A stretch of 61,365 nt of DNA from Kibdelosporangium persicum (GCF_013280595.1 NZ_JAAATY010000048.1:1-61365); one strand, 5' to 3'; positions 29,047-38,661 are shown, numbered from the stretch's first letter. The notes: a model not told the origin generated them from the letters alone. Made by a program: numbers and translations.

Positions 29047-30243
29047 CTACCACGTCACAGGCAACTTCTGCACACCGCGCGTGAGGTAGTTGTGCTTCCA
29101 GCCGATCCCCTCCTCCGGTACCGCCAGCCGCAGTTCCGGGAATCGGCTGAGCAGCGACCGCAGCCCGATCTCCAGCTCCGCCTTGGCCAGCTGTGCGCCG
29201 AGGCAGTAGTGCGCTCCCGCGCCGAAACCCAGGTGCGGATTGTGTGCCCTGGTGAGGTCGATCCGCTCGGGGTCGGTGAACACACGCGGGTCACGGTTGG
29301 CGGCTGTCGTCGACGCGATGAGCGCGTCGCCGGCCCGCACCAAGGTGCCGCTGAGTTCGACGTCCTCGACCGCGTAGCGCGGCGGTGCGCCGTGGACTTC
29401 CAGCGGGATCCAGCGGATCAGCTCGTCGACCGCGGTCGGCATGATCTCCGGGTGGTCCAGCAGCTGCTGCCGCAGCTCGGGCCTGGTGAGCAGCACGTAG
29501 ATCATCGTTGGCAGCTGAGTCCCCGCCGAGAGGTAACCGGCCACCAGAACCGTCATCGCGAGCATCGCGAGCTCGGTGTCGTCGATCCCCTGTGCGTGGC
29601 CGTCGGTGGCGATGACGCTCAACAAGTCGTTCACCGGCTCCGCGCGGCGGCGCAGCAGGAGCTCGTTGTGGTACTGCCACAGTTTCAACGCGGCTTCCTC
29701 GTCCGCATCGTCGGCCATGCCGTCCTCGGCCCACCGCCGGAACTGAGCGCGGTCCTCGTACGGCACACCGAGCACCTCACAGATGAGTGTGAGGGTCAGC
29801 GGGATCGAGAACATCTCCGCGACGTCGAACGGTTCGTTCCGCTTCGCGATCTGCTCGACGAGCTCGTCCGCGATCTCCACCACGCGCTCCTGCAGGCGCA
29901 GCACCGAACTACGGGTGAACGGCCCGGACACCAGGCCACGGAGCTTGGTGTGATCGGGCGGGTCCATGCTGACCATGCCGGTGCTGAAGTCCTCGGCGGT
30001 GCCCCTGGGTACGTCCTTCTCCCTGGCCATCGCACGGGAGAAGGACGGCGACCTGAGCACCGTCTGCACGTCCGCGTGGCGTGTCACGAGCCAGGCGTCG
30101 TCGCCGTATTTCAGCCGGATCCGGGAAACCGGCTCGTTCTCCAGCAACCACCGGTAGAGCGGATCGACGCCGACACCGACCACACCTCCGAACGGGAAGT
30201 CTCGCGGCTGCTTCAGAGTTGACGTGTCCGTCGTACTTGTCAC
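29047..30243 (-). CDS. Cytochrome P450 lacking the I-helix acid
   Basis: 398 residues. The haem loop is FGAGAHYCLG. The I-helix reads AGYLSAGT, without the acid of the usual acid-alcohol pair, and the K-helix has DELIR. The GTG start at 30243 overlaps the acyltransferase stop (GTGA) and has GAAGGGAA upstream. It is co-transcribed with the acyltransferase. Together with the P450 at 24.5 kb it makes two cluster P450s with this active-site change. Confidence 0.9.
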   Translation of the reverse strand: MTSTTDTSTLKQPRDFPFGGVVGVGVDPLYRWLLENEPVSRIRLKYGDDAWLVTRHADVQTVLRSPSFSRAMAREKDVPRGTAEDFSTGMVSMDPPDHTKLRGLVSGPFTRSSVLRLQERVVEIADELVEQIAKRNEPFDVAEMFSIPLTLTLICEVLGVPYEDRAQFRRWAEDGMADDADEEAALKLWQYHNELLLRRRAEPVNDLLSVIATDGHAQGIDDTELAMLAMTVLVAGYLSAGTQLPTMIYVLLTRPELRQQLLDHPEIMPTAVDELIRWIPLEVHGAPPRYAVEDVELSGTLVRAGDALIASTTAANRDPRVFTDPERIDLTRAHNPHLGFGAGAHYCLGAQLAKAELEIGLRSLLSRFPELRLAVPEEGIGWKHNYLTRGVQKLPVTW

Positions 30244-31535
30244 ACTGTTCCCTTCGTCGCCACCGCCTGGGTCGCGCGATTGTGTGCTTCCGATCGCAGA
30301 ATCCGGAGGATCTCCTCGCGCACGGCGGAGATCCGCCGTGCCGGGACAAGGGGGTCGGCATAGGACAACGCGAGGCACAGCGCGCCGTCGACCTCATGGA
30401 CGACGACCTGGATACCGACGTTGCCTATCCGATCCGTCGAGTTGAGGTGCACCGAGCTGAACCGGGCACCGTCCTGCGGTGCGGCGCCCGGCTGGCGGCC
30501 CATGTTCGACACCGAGAAGCTGTGCCAGAACGATGTCGACGGATACTCAGCTGCCAGCTGGATCTCCGCGCACAACTGGGCGACCGGGTAATGCGTCAGC
30601 GCGGACAAACCTTCCGCACGCCGCTTGGACAACTGGGCCGAGACGCTGGCCGCGCGCTCCCACAGGGTCAGCTCCCTGGACACCCACGCCGGATCGAACA
30701 CCGGGAAGTCCTTCATGTACACGCCGATCTCCTCGGCGGACACCGGGGGTTCGAGCGCGCCACGGACGTCGAACGCGCACAACGCGGGCAGCAGCAACGC
30801 GTCCGGGATCGTGGTGGCCAGCGCCTGCTGAACCACTGCCACGAAGAAGGCGTCCATCTTCACCTGAGCTGCCCTGCAGAGCGCGCGGACGGCCGTCAGG
30901 TCGTCGGCATCGAGATAGTCGACGAGGATCACCGTTCGCCGCCGGCCGGGCTCGGCCGCCTCGTCGAATGCCCATGCGCCCGCCGGTTGGCTCATCTCCA
31001 CCCCGCCGCCGGCAGCGGAGTGGTCCGGAACCATGTCCTCCATCGGCGGGCGGACAGGCAGCGGCTGCCTGGTCGCGGTCCGGCCGTTGATCCCGTCAGC
31101 CAGCTGCCGCATGAACGCCAGCACCGACATCCCGTCCACGATGGCGTGCGCGAAGGTCGCCACCACGGCGACCACTTCGGACTCCTCGGTGAGTACCAGC
31201 GCACGCCACACCGGCCCTGTGGTGATGTCGAGGTACCGGTCGTTCTCAGTCGCGAGCAATTCCTCGATCGTCCGCCCGGCGCGGTCGTGGACGGTCACTT
31301 CCACGTCGTCGAAGGACCGGTCGAACACGAACCGCCACTCCGGCGTGGCACCGGCGAGCCGCGCCCGCAACATCGGCTGCAGCCTGCACACCTCTCGCAG
31401 GCCGGTGAGGACGGCCGGCACCGGCACCGGCCGGTCCAGCTCGCCGCCGACCACGCTCTGTGTGCCGCCCGCGAATGCCACGTGACTCGCGATCAGCACG
31501 TTCTCAATCGGCCCGGCCAGTCGTTCGGTCGTCAT
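30240..31535 (-). CDS. Condensation-domain-type acyltransferase (PapA-like)
   Basis: 431 residues of the CAT/condensation superfamily with the catalytic motif HAIVDG (HxxxDG) and a later SFSVSNMG segment at the DFGWG-like position. Stand-alone members (PapA5 and relatives) esterify hydroxyls using acyl-ACP or acyl-CoA donors. The natural reading is transfer of the type II PKS chain onto the terpenoid or its sugar. ATG 31535 is chosen for GGAGG upstream. Confidence 0.83.
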   Translation of the reverse strand: MTTERLAGPIENVLIASHVAFAGGTQSVVGGELDRPVPVPAVLTGLREVCRLQPMLRARLAGATPEWRFVFDRSFDDVEVTVHDRAGRTIEELLATENDRYLDITTGPVWRALVLTEESEVVAVVATFAHAIVDGMSVLAFMRQLADGINGRTATRQPLPVRPPMEDMVPDHSAAGGGVEMSQPAGAWAFDEAAEPGRRRTVILVDYLDADDLTAVRALCRAAQVKMDAFFVAVVQQALATTIPDALLLPALCAFDVRGALEPPVSAEEIGVYMKDFPVFDPAWVSRELTLWERAASVSAQLSKRRAEGLSALTHYPVAQLCAEIQLAAEYPSTSFWHSFSVSNMGRQPGAAPQDGARFSSVHLNSTDRIGNVGIQVVVHEVDGALCLALSYADPLVPARRISAVREEILRILRSEAHNRATQAVATKGTV

Positions 31536-31568
31536 CTGCGCGCCTCCTGTCGCTGAGATCACCCTGTC

Positions 31569-31610
31569 CGCGCCCGTTCGACCGCGGCGGAAGCGGACTC
31601 GAACGGCGCG
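31569..31610 (-). terminator. Probable terminator after the StrR-like gene
   Basis: Arms CGTTCGA and TCGAACG, extended by GCGC pairing with one bulged C, give about 12 bp of stem directly after the stop of the regulator gene at 31616. Confidence 0.5.
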
Positions 31611-31615
31611 GTGGG

Positions 31616-32671
31616 TCAGCCCGATCGGCGCTCGGCCGACATCGTGCTGCGTTTCTTGAGCTGATCGGCCAGGTCCTGCCAGACCGCCGCCCGGCGCGAG
31701 GCAAGGACGGTCAGCACATCCAGGCAGTGCGGTGGAAGCCGGTGAGCCACACTCGTCCGCGCGTCCGCGTCCACTGGCCCGAATTCCAGCCAGCGCAACA
31801 GGGTTCGCCCGGTATCCGTGAACCGCAGCGCTGGATCCCTGCGCAGGCTCCGCAGCACGCCGAGCTCGTCCACCAGGTGCGGCGGCGGCTCCGGTTCGTC
31901 GTCCACGACCGGGTCGTCGACGGGTTCGGCCCGGTTCTGGTTCAGTGGCACCGGATCCAGGCCGTCGCGAATCCGCCGCCGGACGTCCAGCACGGTCGAC
32001 GGGGCGAGCCCGGCCTCACCGGCGATCTCCCGGAGCGAAGAGCCTGGGCGCTCCTTCAGCAACCGCGCCGCCATCCGGCGGCGGTCCGCAGTGTCCAGTC
32101 GTCTGAGCCTGCCGTCGATCCCTATCCGGGCCTCGGACTCGTCCGCGGCGACCGCCGAGCGGGCCCGGATGCCGCGCACGGTGGTCGCGGCCAGGTTGAC
32201 GATCGTCGCGATCATCCGATCGGACCAGTTCGGATGCGACTCGATGATCCGGGCCGCGGCGATCCTCCGGTCGGCGAGCGAGAGCGGTAGGCCGTGGGTC
32301 GTGTTGTGGCGCACGGCGACAGCGAACGCGTCGATCTCGTCACCGTCGTACCAGTACACGTCGATCTCGTCGTGACCACGCAGCACCGCGGCCCGCATCC
32401 GGTGCATGCCGTCCACGACACGCATGGTCGGCCGGTGCACGATGATCGGCGGCAACGGCGAAGGGGACTCGGCCAACGCCTTGACGTGCTTGTCCACCAC
32501 GCCTTCCACCCGTGGCGAGTGCGCGGGCAGCAGCGAGTCTATCCGTGACCGGCCTGTCTCGCACTGGCTCAACTGCCAGTCCAGCCAGCGGTGTGGCCTT
32601 CCGTCGGCCTGCCGGTCCGTTCGCCTCTTCCCCTCGGACACAGCGGTGAACTGGCGGCTGTCTCCACTCAT
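31616..32671 (-). CDS. StrR/ParB-like transcriptional regulator
   Basis: 351 residues. The N-terminal part has a ParB/sulfiredoxin-like fold with VVDGMHRMRAA and a preceding PPIIVHRP strand. The middle contains two helix-turn-helix-like segments (ADRRIAAARII; SSLREIAGEAGLAPSTV). This is the layout of StrR-type pathway activators of streptomycin and glycopeptide clusters, and a regulatory role fits better than plasmid partitioning since no ParA is near. ATG 32671 follows a GGGGGA site. Confidence 0.8.
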   Translation of the reverse strand: MSGDSRQFTAVSEGKRRTDRQADGRPHRWLDWQLSQCETGRSRIDSLLPAHSPRVEGVVDKHVKALAESPSPLPPIIVHRPTMRVVDGMHRMRAAVLRGHDEIDVYWYDGDEIDAFAVAVRHNTTHGLPLSLADRRIAAARIIESHPNWSDRMIATIVNLAATTVRGIRARSAVAADESEARIGIDGRLRRLDTADRRRMAARLLKERPGSSLREIAGEAGLAPSTVLDVRRRIRDGLDPVPLNQNRAEPVDDPVVDDEPEPPPHLVDELGVLRSLRRDPALRFTDTGRTLLRWLEFGPVDADARTSVAHRLPPHCLDVLTVLASRRAAVWQDLADQLKKRSTMSAERRSG

Positions 32672-32801
32672 GCACGATCCCCCAAAGAACCATTCCGCCC
32701 CGTCAGCGGGCCGTCCGCCCCGGCTGCCGTCGCCACCGTACGCGGCGCCGGAAGTCTTTCCCTGCAACAGCTCTGCACGTTGATTGCCGACGCGGCCGGG
32801 C

Positions 32802-34964
32802 TCAGGCGCCCACCATCCCCGCGGACACCGGCCCTGACCTGTAGCCGTCGAGCGCCGGCAGGCGCACGACCTCGTCCACGTTTCCCGGCACCGACCGCCC
32901 GCATTCCACGGCGTAGCGGTGCACCAGGTGATGCAGCCGGTACCGGCCGGGCAGGACCTGCTGGATCATGTGTGCCCGCGCCAAGGTGTCGAGCAGCATG
33001 TCAGCATCGCGTTGGTGCGTACCGATCAACGCGGCCGCCTCAGTGCGCGTCACGCCGTCCGCCGGGACCGAACCCAACGCGCGCAACAGCCCCTGTGACC
33101 GCGGGTCCAACCGTCGGTACGACAGGTCGAGGGCGGTACGGACCGACAAGTGGTTGTCTCCTTGGATGCGGAGCATGTCGAGCAAATCGCCCGCACGGAG
33201 CCCTTCGACGTAGTCCGACAGCCGGAGCCCTGGCTGTTCGGCGAGCTGGGCGCCGGCGACTGACAACGCCAACGGCACGTGTCCGCACAGTTCGACGAGT
33301 TCGTCCAGCGCCTCGGGTTCGGCCGCGCTTCTGGCCGCGCCGACGAGGCGGGTCAGCAGTGTGCGGCACTCGTCGCGCCCCAGCACTTCAAGGCTGACCG
33401 TTCGAGCACCGTTGCTCGCGACGAGCCCTGGCAACCTGTTACGGCTTGTCAGCAGCAGCACGGACGTGTCGTTGCCGGGCACGAGCGGCCGCACCTGATC
33501 GGTGTCGGCCACGTCGTCGAGCACGATGAGCATGGTGCGGTCCCGCACCATCGTCCGCCACAGCGCTGAAGCCTCCTCGGCCGAGTCCGGCACCTGATCG
33601 GCTGGCACGCCGAGGCTGCGCAGGAACTCGCCGAGCAGGTCCACGGGTTCCCGGCGTGCTTGCCGGGAATGTCCGCGCAGATTCGCGTACAGCTGTCCGT
33701 CGGTGAACTGTTCCCGTGTCTGGTGAGCCACCTGTAACGCCAGCGAGGTCTTACCGACACCCGGCATGCCGACGATCGCGACCACCGGCGTGGAGTCGTC
33801 GGTGAGCAACGTGGCTATCTGGCGCGCATCCCGGCTCCGGCCGACGAAACCCGACACCCGGGCAGGTACTTGAGCGGGCGGACGCGATCTCGACACCGCT
33901 CGGCGGCGACCGGTGGCCGGGTGCTCGGCAGCGGTGTCCTCCCGCAGGATGCCCAAGTGCACCGCCTGCAGTTCCGCTCCAGGAGCGACCCCGAGTTCCT
34001 CGGTGAGACTGCGGCGGATGCCCTCGAAGACCCGCAGCGCGTTGGCCTTCTGGCCGGATCTCACCAACGCCACCATCAGCCGGGCGTGCAGTCCTTCGTG
34101 CAGCGGTTCGTGGTACGACAGTTCGAGCAGGTGATCGATGACCTCGTCGTGCCTGCCGAGATCCCCGGCGATGTCCGCGTACGTCAGCGCGGCGCTGAGC
34201 CTGCGCTGGCTCAACGCGACACCAGCCGGGTGTTGGCGCAGCCGCGGTGCGGTGTCGGCCAGCAGCGGGCCGCGCCAGCAGTCCAGCGCCCGCCCCAGCA
34301 GCAGGAAGGCCAGTTCCTTGTCGGCGGCGGCCGAAGCGCGGGCCTGGTCGACGAATCCGCCGAACCGCAGGGAGTCGAGCTGGTTCGGCCCCACGAGCAA
34401 CTGGTAACCGTCGCGGGTGGCGACGATGTCCCAGTCGGCGTTCACACCGTCCTGCGTGCGCATCCCGAGCTCTCTGCGCAATCTCGACGCGTACGAGTGC
34501 ACCAGGCCGGTGCACGTGGCCGGCGGCGAGTTCTCCCACAGCACGTCGATGATCTCGTCGCGGCTGACCACCCCGCCGGCCTGCAGCGCCAACAGCCCGA
34601 GCAGGCAGCGCTGTTTGGATGACCCGATGTCGACCGGCTCGTCGGCGACTCGTGCGAGAAGCGGGCCGAGCACCCCGATTTCCGGTGCCGTCGCACTTTT
34701 GTGCGCGAAACCGGCGAGGTGGGGGTACGGCACCAGTGCCGGATCCAGGTCGGCCGCTTCGGCCAGCCGTCGCACCGACTCCGGCCGTGGCCGAGCGATC
34801 TGGCACTGTTCGATGTAGCGCAACGTTCGGACGCTCACCCCGGCGAGGCGGGCCAGCTTCTGCTGCGTCATCCCGATACTGATGCGTTGCGCGCGTAAGG
34901 CCTCGCCGAACATCGCCGGGCTCACGCCTGTGCCCTGGCCTACCGAAAGCCGCTTGTAGCCCAT
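32802..34964 (-). CDS. XRE-SARP-NB-ARC regulator
   Basis: 720 residues. Residues about 18-72 are an XRE helix-turn-helix (GMTQQKLARLAGVSVRTLRYIE). Next come an OmpR-like winged helix and a BTAD domain (about 95-330), the SARP module, and then NB-ARC with P-loop GMPGVGKTS near residue 400 and Walker B MLIVLDDV. It ends after the winged-helix region without the TPR tail of AfsR. SARPs bind direct heptamer repeats at 11-bp periodicity, which matches the repeats at 46.1 and 60.3 kb. The ATG at 34964 follows GGGGGG. Confidence 0.88.
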   Translation of the reverse strand: MGYKRLSVGQGTGVSPAMFGEALRAQRISIGMTQQKLARLAGVSVRTLRYIEQCQIARPRPESVRRLAEAADLDPALVPYPHLAGFAHKSATAPEIGVLGPLLARVADEPVDIGSSKQRCLLGLLALQAGGVVSRDEIIDVLWENSPPATCTGLVHSYASRLRRELGMRTQDGVNADWDIVATRDGYQLLVGPNQLDSLRFGGFVDQARASAAADKELAFLLLGRALDCWRGPLLADTAPRLRQHPAGVALSQRRLSAALTYADIAGDLGRHDEVIDHLLELSYHEPLHEGLHARLMVALVRSGQKANALRVFEGIRRSLTEELGVAPGAELQAVHLGILREDTAAEHPATGRRRAVSRSRPPAQVPARVSGFVGRSRDARQIATLLTDDSTPVVAIVGMPGVGKTSLALQVAHQTREQFTDGQLYANLRGHSRQARREPVDLLGEFLRSLGVPADQVPDSAEEASALWRTMVRDRTMLIVLDDVADTDQVRPLVPGNDTSVLLLTSRNRLPGLVASNGARTVSLEVLGRDECRTLLTRLVGAARSAAEPEALDELVELCGHVPLALSVAGAQLAEQPGLRLSDYVEGLRAGDLLDMLRIQGDNHLSVRTALDLSYRRLDPRSQGLLRALGSVPADGVTRTEAAALIGTHQRDADMLLDTLARAHMIQQVLPGRYRLHHLVHRYAVECGRSVPGNVDEVVRLPALDGYRSGPVSAGMVGA

Positions 34965-35584
34965 GAGTAGCCCCCCAGTATTGTACTTTGTTGCCGCCTT
35001 TGACACCGCACAATGTGAGCTGCAGGACTCCGGCACCCTCCCGTGCCTGGCCGCAGCGCTGGCGGATTCCGGCCCACCACTCGTTGTTCTCGAACTTCAT
35101 CGGAGCCGGCGACGACCGATGATCTTGCGGTCACGACACTAACGCCGGTTTCGCACCGGAGGCAACGTTGTGGACTTTTTTGCCTACCGGAACGGTTTCC
35201 GCAGAATTTCTGCCGCCGGTTCTGCCTGGACAGCACGCGGCGGGTGTCGAAGGATCGGCTGGATTCCCACGCTTCGCTGCTCAGCCGGACCCATGCGACG
35301 CGGCGCCGGAAGGTCCGCCGGACAACACGCCGTCCACAGTAGAAAGGAAGACAGCGGTGAGCTTCCAACCAACCGAATACATTGATCGGAAGCCGTTGCC
35401 GTGACGGCGCCGCGGCGCTAATGTGATCTTCGGGCGCCCGACACCCTGACGGGGCCCGCATCGGCGAGGTCCATCTCTGGGCGGCATCGATCGACCGTCC
35501 ACGTGTGCGTTCGAACTCGCATTCACGCTGCCCCGTCAAGCATTTCTCATACCGCATTGTTCTCCATGGGAGGTCGAGAAGGTA
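34965..35584. other. Long intergenic region
   Basis: 620 bases between the SARP gene and the secreted apoprotein. It has no domain-bearing frame. On the minus strand a TACAAT box (34980-34985) lies 15 bases before the SARP start and may be a -10 element. It is otherwise unexplained. Confidence 0.45.
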
Positions 35585-36049
35585 GTGCTGACGTCTAGCA
35601 AGGTTGGAATCACCAGGAAGGTGCTCGCGATAGTCGCGATTCTCACCGGCGTCGCCGTTTTCGGCGGGTCACCGGCGATGGCGGCTCCCGCGCCTGCCAT
35701 CACGGTCGACCCGACGAGCGGACTGACCGACGGAGACCGGATCGCCGTGTACGGCAGCGGCTTTCCAGCCGGTCAGGTCATCGCCGTCCTGCAGTGCAAC
35801 GACCCCGGCCACAACCCGGAGAAGATCGCTTGTGACCTCGCGGGACATGTGACACAGCCCGCTGACGCCGCCGGCGGTTTCATCGCGAAGCTGACGGTTC
35901 ACTCGTCGTTCGACGGCGTGAACCTGGTGACCGGGGAACCGACCGGCAAGGTGGACTGCGCTGTCGCACCCGGCTGCACGGTCTTGGCTGCCAACGTCGA
36001 AGGCGAGCCCGTTTTCGCCGAGCCTGTGCCGATCAGTTTCGGTAGCTGA
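35585..36049 (+). CDS. Neocarzinostatin-family secreted apoprotein
   Basis: 154 residues: a signal peptide (hydrophobic stretch to AMAAP, cleavage near residue 34), then a single immunoglobulin-like domain. TVDPTSGLTDGD matches the mature N-terminus of neocarzinostatin-type proteins, and two cysteine pairs sit where the family has its two disulfides (CNDPGHNPEKIAC and CAVAPGC). These proteins bind and stabilise labile enediyne chromophores outside the cell, but no enediyne PKS is in the window. It may bind the cluster's own lipophilic product. The GTG start has AAGG just upstream, and a strong terminator follows. Confidence 0.88.
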   Translation: MLTSSKVGITRKVLAIVAILTGVAVFGGSPAMAAPAPAITVDPTSGLTDGDRIAVYGSGFPAGQVIAVLQCNDPGHNPEKIACDLAGHVTQPADAAGGFIAKLTVHSSFDGVNLVTGEPTGKVDCAVAPGCTVLAANVEGEPVFAEPVPISFGS

Positions 36050-36057
36050 CAAGTAGG

Positions 36058-36103
36058 CGCCATGCGCTCGAACCGGTCCCCTCACCGGCTCGAGCGCATG
36101 GCG
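36058..36103 (+). terminator. Terminator after the apoprotein gene
   Basis: A 14-bp perfect stem (CGCCATGCGCTCGA) with further CCGG pairing inside, followed by TTTG, lies directly downstream of the stop. Confidence 0.8.
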
Positions 36104-36252
36104 TTTGCTGATGTGGGGAGGGATGGCCACCAGATGACTCGCGACGCGAACAGATCGGCACTGTGCCCGGGCACCTTGTCCGGCCGCATGTTCGAGCCGG
36201 CTGTCAGAGCCACCTCCCCGGACGGTGTGTCGGCCGGCGCCAGGGAAGCGTG

Positions 36253-37006
36253 ATGGAAATCGTCGGAAACGGTTTCCTGGCCGGGCATCTGCGGGATCGT
36301 GGACCGGCACCCGGACGTCGTCGTCATCGCCGCGGGCGTGTCGAGCACGTCAGCCCGGTCACTGGCCGAGTTCGCCCGGGAGCGGGAGCTGGTGCGAGAT
36401 GTGCTGCGGAAGTGCAGCATGTTCGGGAAGACTGTCGTGTTCCTCTCCACAGCTTCGCACGCGATGTACGGCTCAACGACAGATCCGGTGTCCGAGAACA
36501 CATCTGTACGCCCGGTGAGCCCATACGGGAGACACAAACGCGGTCTTGAGCAGTTGGTCATGGAGTCCGATGTGGATTGGTTGATCTTGCGGATCAGCCA
36601 CGTGATCGGGCCGGGTCAGCCGGCACACCAGCTACTGCCTGCGTTGATCGAGCAGATCCGTTCCGGCGCAGTGGTTGTGCACACCGGCGCACACCGGGAT
36701 CTGATCGACGTCGCCGACCTGATCGACTGCGTCGACGCGTTGCTACGCCGAGATGTCCGGCAGGAGATCGTGCACGTGGCCTCTGGAAGGGCGAACTCGA
36801 TCGAGTGGATCGTGGAGGCTCTCGAACACAGGCTCGAGACCCATGCCGAGCGGCTGTTCGTACCAGGCCCGGTGGTACGGACCCTGGTGTCCACCGACAA
36901 GCTGCGTGGATTCGCTCCGGACATCGTCGCGCGGACCGACGAGCCGCGTTATCCGGAGCACTTGCTCGACCGGCTACTCCACGCTTGCGACACGTGGACT
37001 CCATGA
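36253..37006 (+). pseudogene. NAD-dependent epimerase/dehydratase, frameshifted
   Basis: The N-terminal Rossmann segment MEIVGNGFLAGHL is in one frame from ATG 36253. The rest (HPDVVVIAAGVSSTSARS, then STASHAMYG, then SPYGRHKRGLE with the YxxxK pair, then GAHRDLIDVAD) is in another from about 36293. Skipping one base near 36292 rejoins them into about 251 residues. Either the gene is broken or the assembly has an indel; a GTG at 36299 would make a protein without the nucleotide-binding loop. The family is extended SDR; substrate unknown. Confidence 0.75.
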
Positions 37007-37069
37007 GATTCCGGCAGCGTCACCTCGTCGGTCCACACCGGATCGATGCTCGCCACGAGCCACGGCTGA

Positions 37070-38203
37070 TCACCACGTGACGAGCAGACTGTCCACACTG
37101 TACACGCTGCGCTGCACGTTCACCGGGACTTCGCTCGGATCGACCGCGAGTTTGAGCGTGGGGAACCTGCTGAACAGAGCGGAGAAACCGATGCGCATCT
37201 CGATGCGGGCCAGATGCTGCCCCAGACACTGGTGGACGCCGTGGCCGAACGCCAGATGACCGGACGCGGACCTGCCGAGGTCAAGGTCGTCCGGCCGTTC
37301 GAACCCGTCCCGATTGGCAGCCGGGATCGACACCAGCACTGACTCACCCTTCCTGATCACCTCGCCCCCCACTTCGACGTCCTCGATCGCGGTGCGATTC
37401 ACCTCGTACTGGACGATACTGAGGTATCGCAGCAGTTCCTCGACCGCGTTGTCGACGTCCTGGTTCAGCTTCGCCAACTGGGCGGGGTGCCGCAGAAGGG
37501 CGAATGTGCCGAGCGCCACCATGTTCGCGATCGTCTCGTGGCCACCGAACAGCAACGTTATCGCCACACCGGTGACCTCGATGTCGTTCAGGTCGCTGTC
37601 GGCGAGCAGACCACCGATGACGGTCTCCCCAGGATTGGCTCGCATGTCCTGAACGAGCTGGTACAGGTATCCGAACAACGCCTCTCCGGCAGCTTCACGG
37701 GTTTGGTCGTCGATATGTGGTTCGACCATGTCGTGTGACTTCTGCTCGAAGAACTCATGGTCGGCGTAGGGCACGCCGATGAGCTCGCAGATGACGCGCG
37801 CCGCCAGCGGCAAGGCGAAGGCCTGCACCAGATCCGTGGGCGGAGTCATGGCGTCCAGCAGCTCCGCCGTGATCTGTGCGATCCGCGGTTCCAGGGCTCG
37901 CATCCGCCGCAGGGTGAACTGGCCGGCCAGAAGCTTGCGGTAGCGCGTGTGCTCCGGTGCGTCCATGAAGTTGAACGACCCCGGCGGCAGCTGCGGCGTG
38001 GTGGCGTAGATCGGCGACCGCACCAGCTCAGCGCGCACGCTGAAGCGTGGATCTGTCAGCACTTTCCGGCCCTCTGCCCGCGTGGTCACGATCCAGCCCA
38101 ACGAGCCGTCCGCGTAGCGCAACCTGCTGACCGGTGGCTTGTTCCGCAACTCACCCGGAGGATCGAAGGGGTTGACCCGCGCGATCGGAAGTGCATCAGT
38201 CAC
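37070..38203 (-). CDS. Cytochrome P450
   Basis: 377 residues resembling CYP105/107 enzymes: I-helix FGGHETIAN, K-helix EELLR and haem loop FGHGVHQCLG. The GTG at 38203 is the first start that gives a normal N-terminus; it has a weak ribosome site. It converges with the frameshifted epimerase gene. It could belong to cluster 1 or be an unrelated leftover between the clusters. Confidence 0.88.
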   Translation of the reverse strand: MTDALPIARVNPFDPPGELRNKPPVSRLRYADGSLGWIVTTRAEGRKVLTDPRFSVRAELVRSPIYATTPQLPPGSFNFMDAPEHTRYRKLLAGQFTLRRMRALEPRIAQITAELLDAMTPPTDLVQAFALPLAARVICELIGVPYADHEFFEQKSHDMVEPHIDDQTREAAGEALFGYLYQLVQDMRANPGETVIGGLLADSDLNDIEVTGVAITLLFGGHETIANMVALGTFALLRHPAQLAKLNQDVDNAVEELLRYLSIVQYEVNRTAIEDVEVGGEVIRKGESVLVSIPAANRDGFERPDDLDLGRSASGHLAFGHGVHQCLGQHLARIEMRIGFSALFSRFPTLKLAVDPSEVPVNVQRSVYSVDSLLVTW

Positions 38204-38413
38204 GCCTGCATGGTACGTCTCCGGAAAACGCGCAGTTGTACATTGTCGACTATCGGGTCGCCGTGCCCGGCCGGATCTTTCGCCTCCCACACCGGCTTTC
38301 CTCCCCGAGGCGTTCGACCCCGCTGACGGGACGGAAGAAACCAGCGCCCAGTGCGGGCGAAACCACGTGCTTGCGATGGACTCCGGACAGGTTCCTGGTC
38401 GTCCTTGCGACGG

Positions 38414-38661
38414 TCAGATCTGGGCACGGCTCCACTGGTGATTGTTGCCGCGCACGTGTACTGCTGGATGTCGGCGGTGGAGCTCTCCAGCACGTCCAGG
38501 CACTTGCCGCTGTTCTGGTTGAGGATGCGGACGTAGCCGCTGCAGGCGTCCCGCAACTCCCACTTCTGGTTGCCGCCGCCGTTCCAGGTCCCACTGCTTG
38601 ATCTCGGCGTTGTTCGCCGTCGAGGCCGACACGACGTCCATCACCTTGTCGATGCGCCGCG
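38414..38661 (-). pseudogene. Ricin-type beta-trefoil lectin fragment
   Basis: Three frames carry consecutive pieces of a CBM13/ricin domain: DVVSASTANNAEIKQW, then SGYVRILNQNSGKCLDV and STADIQQYTC, then NNHQWSR before a stop. At least two frameshifts and a missing N-terminus show decay. It resembles the intact ricin domain of the GH5 enzyme at 39.5-41.0 kb and was probably the tail of another secreted glycosidase. Confidence 0.75.

Noticed and set aside
31616-32671. Plasmid partition protein ParB
   Set aside because: There is no ParA, replication gene or parS cluster nearby, and the protein lies among pathway regulators; the StrR-type reading fits better.
35585-36049. Enediyne cluster
   Set aside because: The apoprotein alone is not enough; there is no iterative enediyne PKS, thioesterase pair or warhead accessory gene in the window.
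36062-36253. A 63-codon rightward frame ending on the epimerase start
   Set aside because: It begins inside the terminator hairpin, has no domain or convincing ribosome site, and the overlap with the ATG could be chance.
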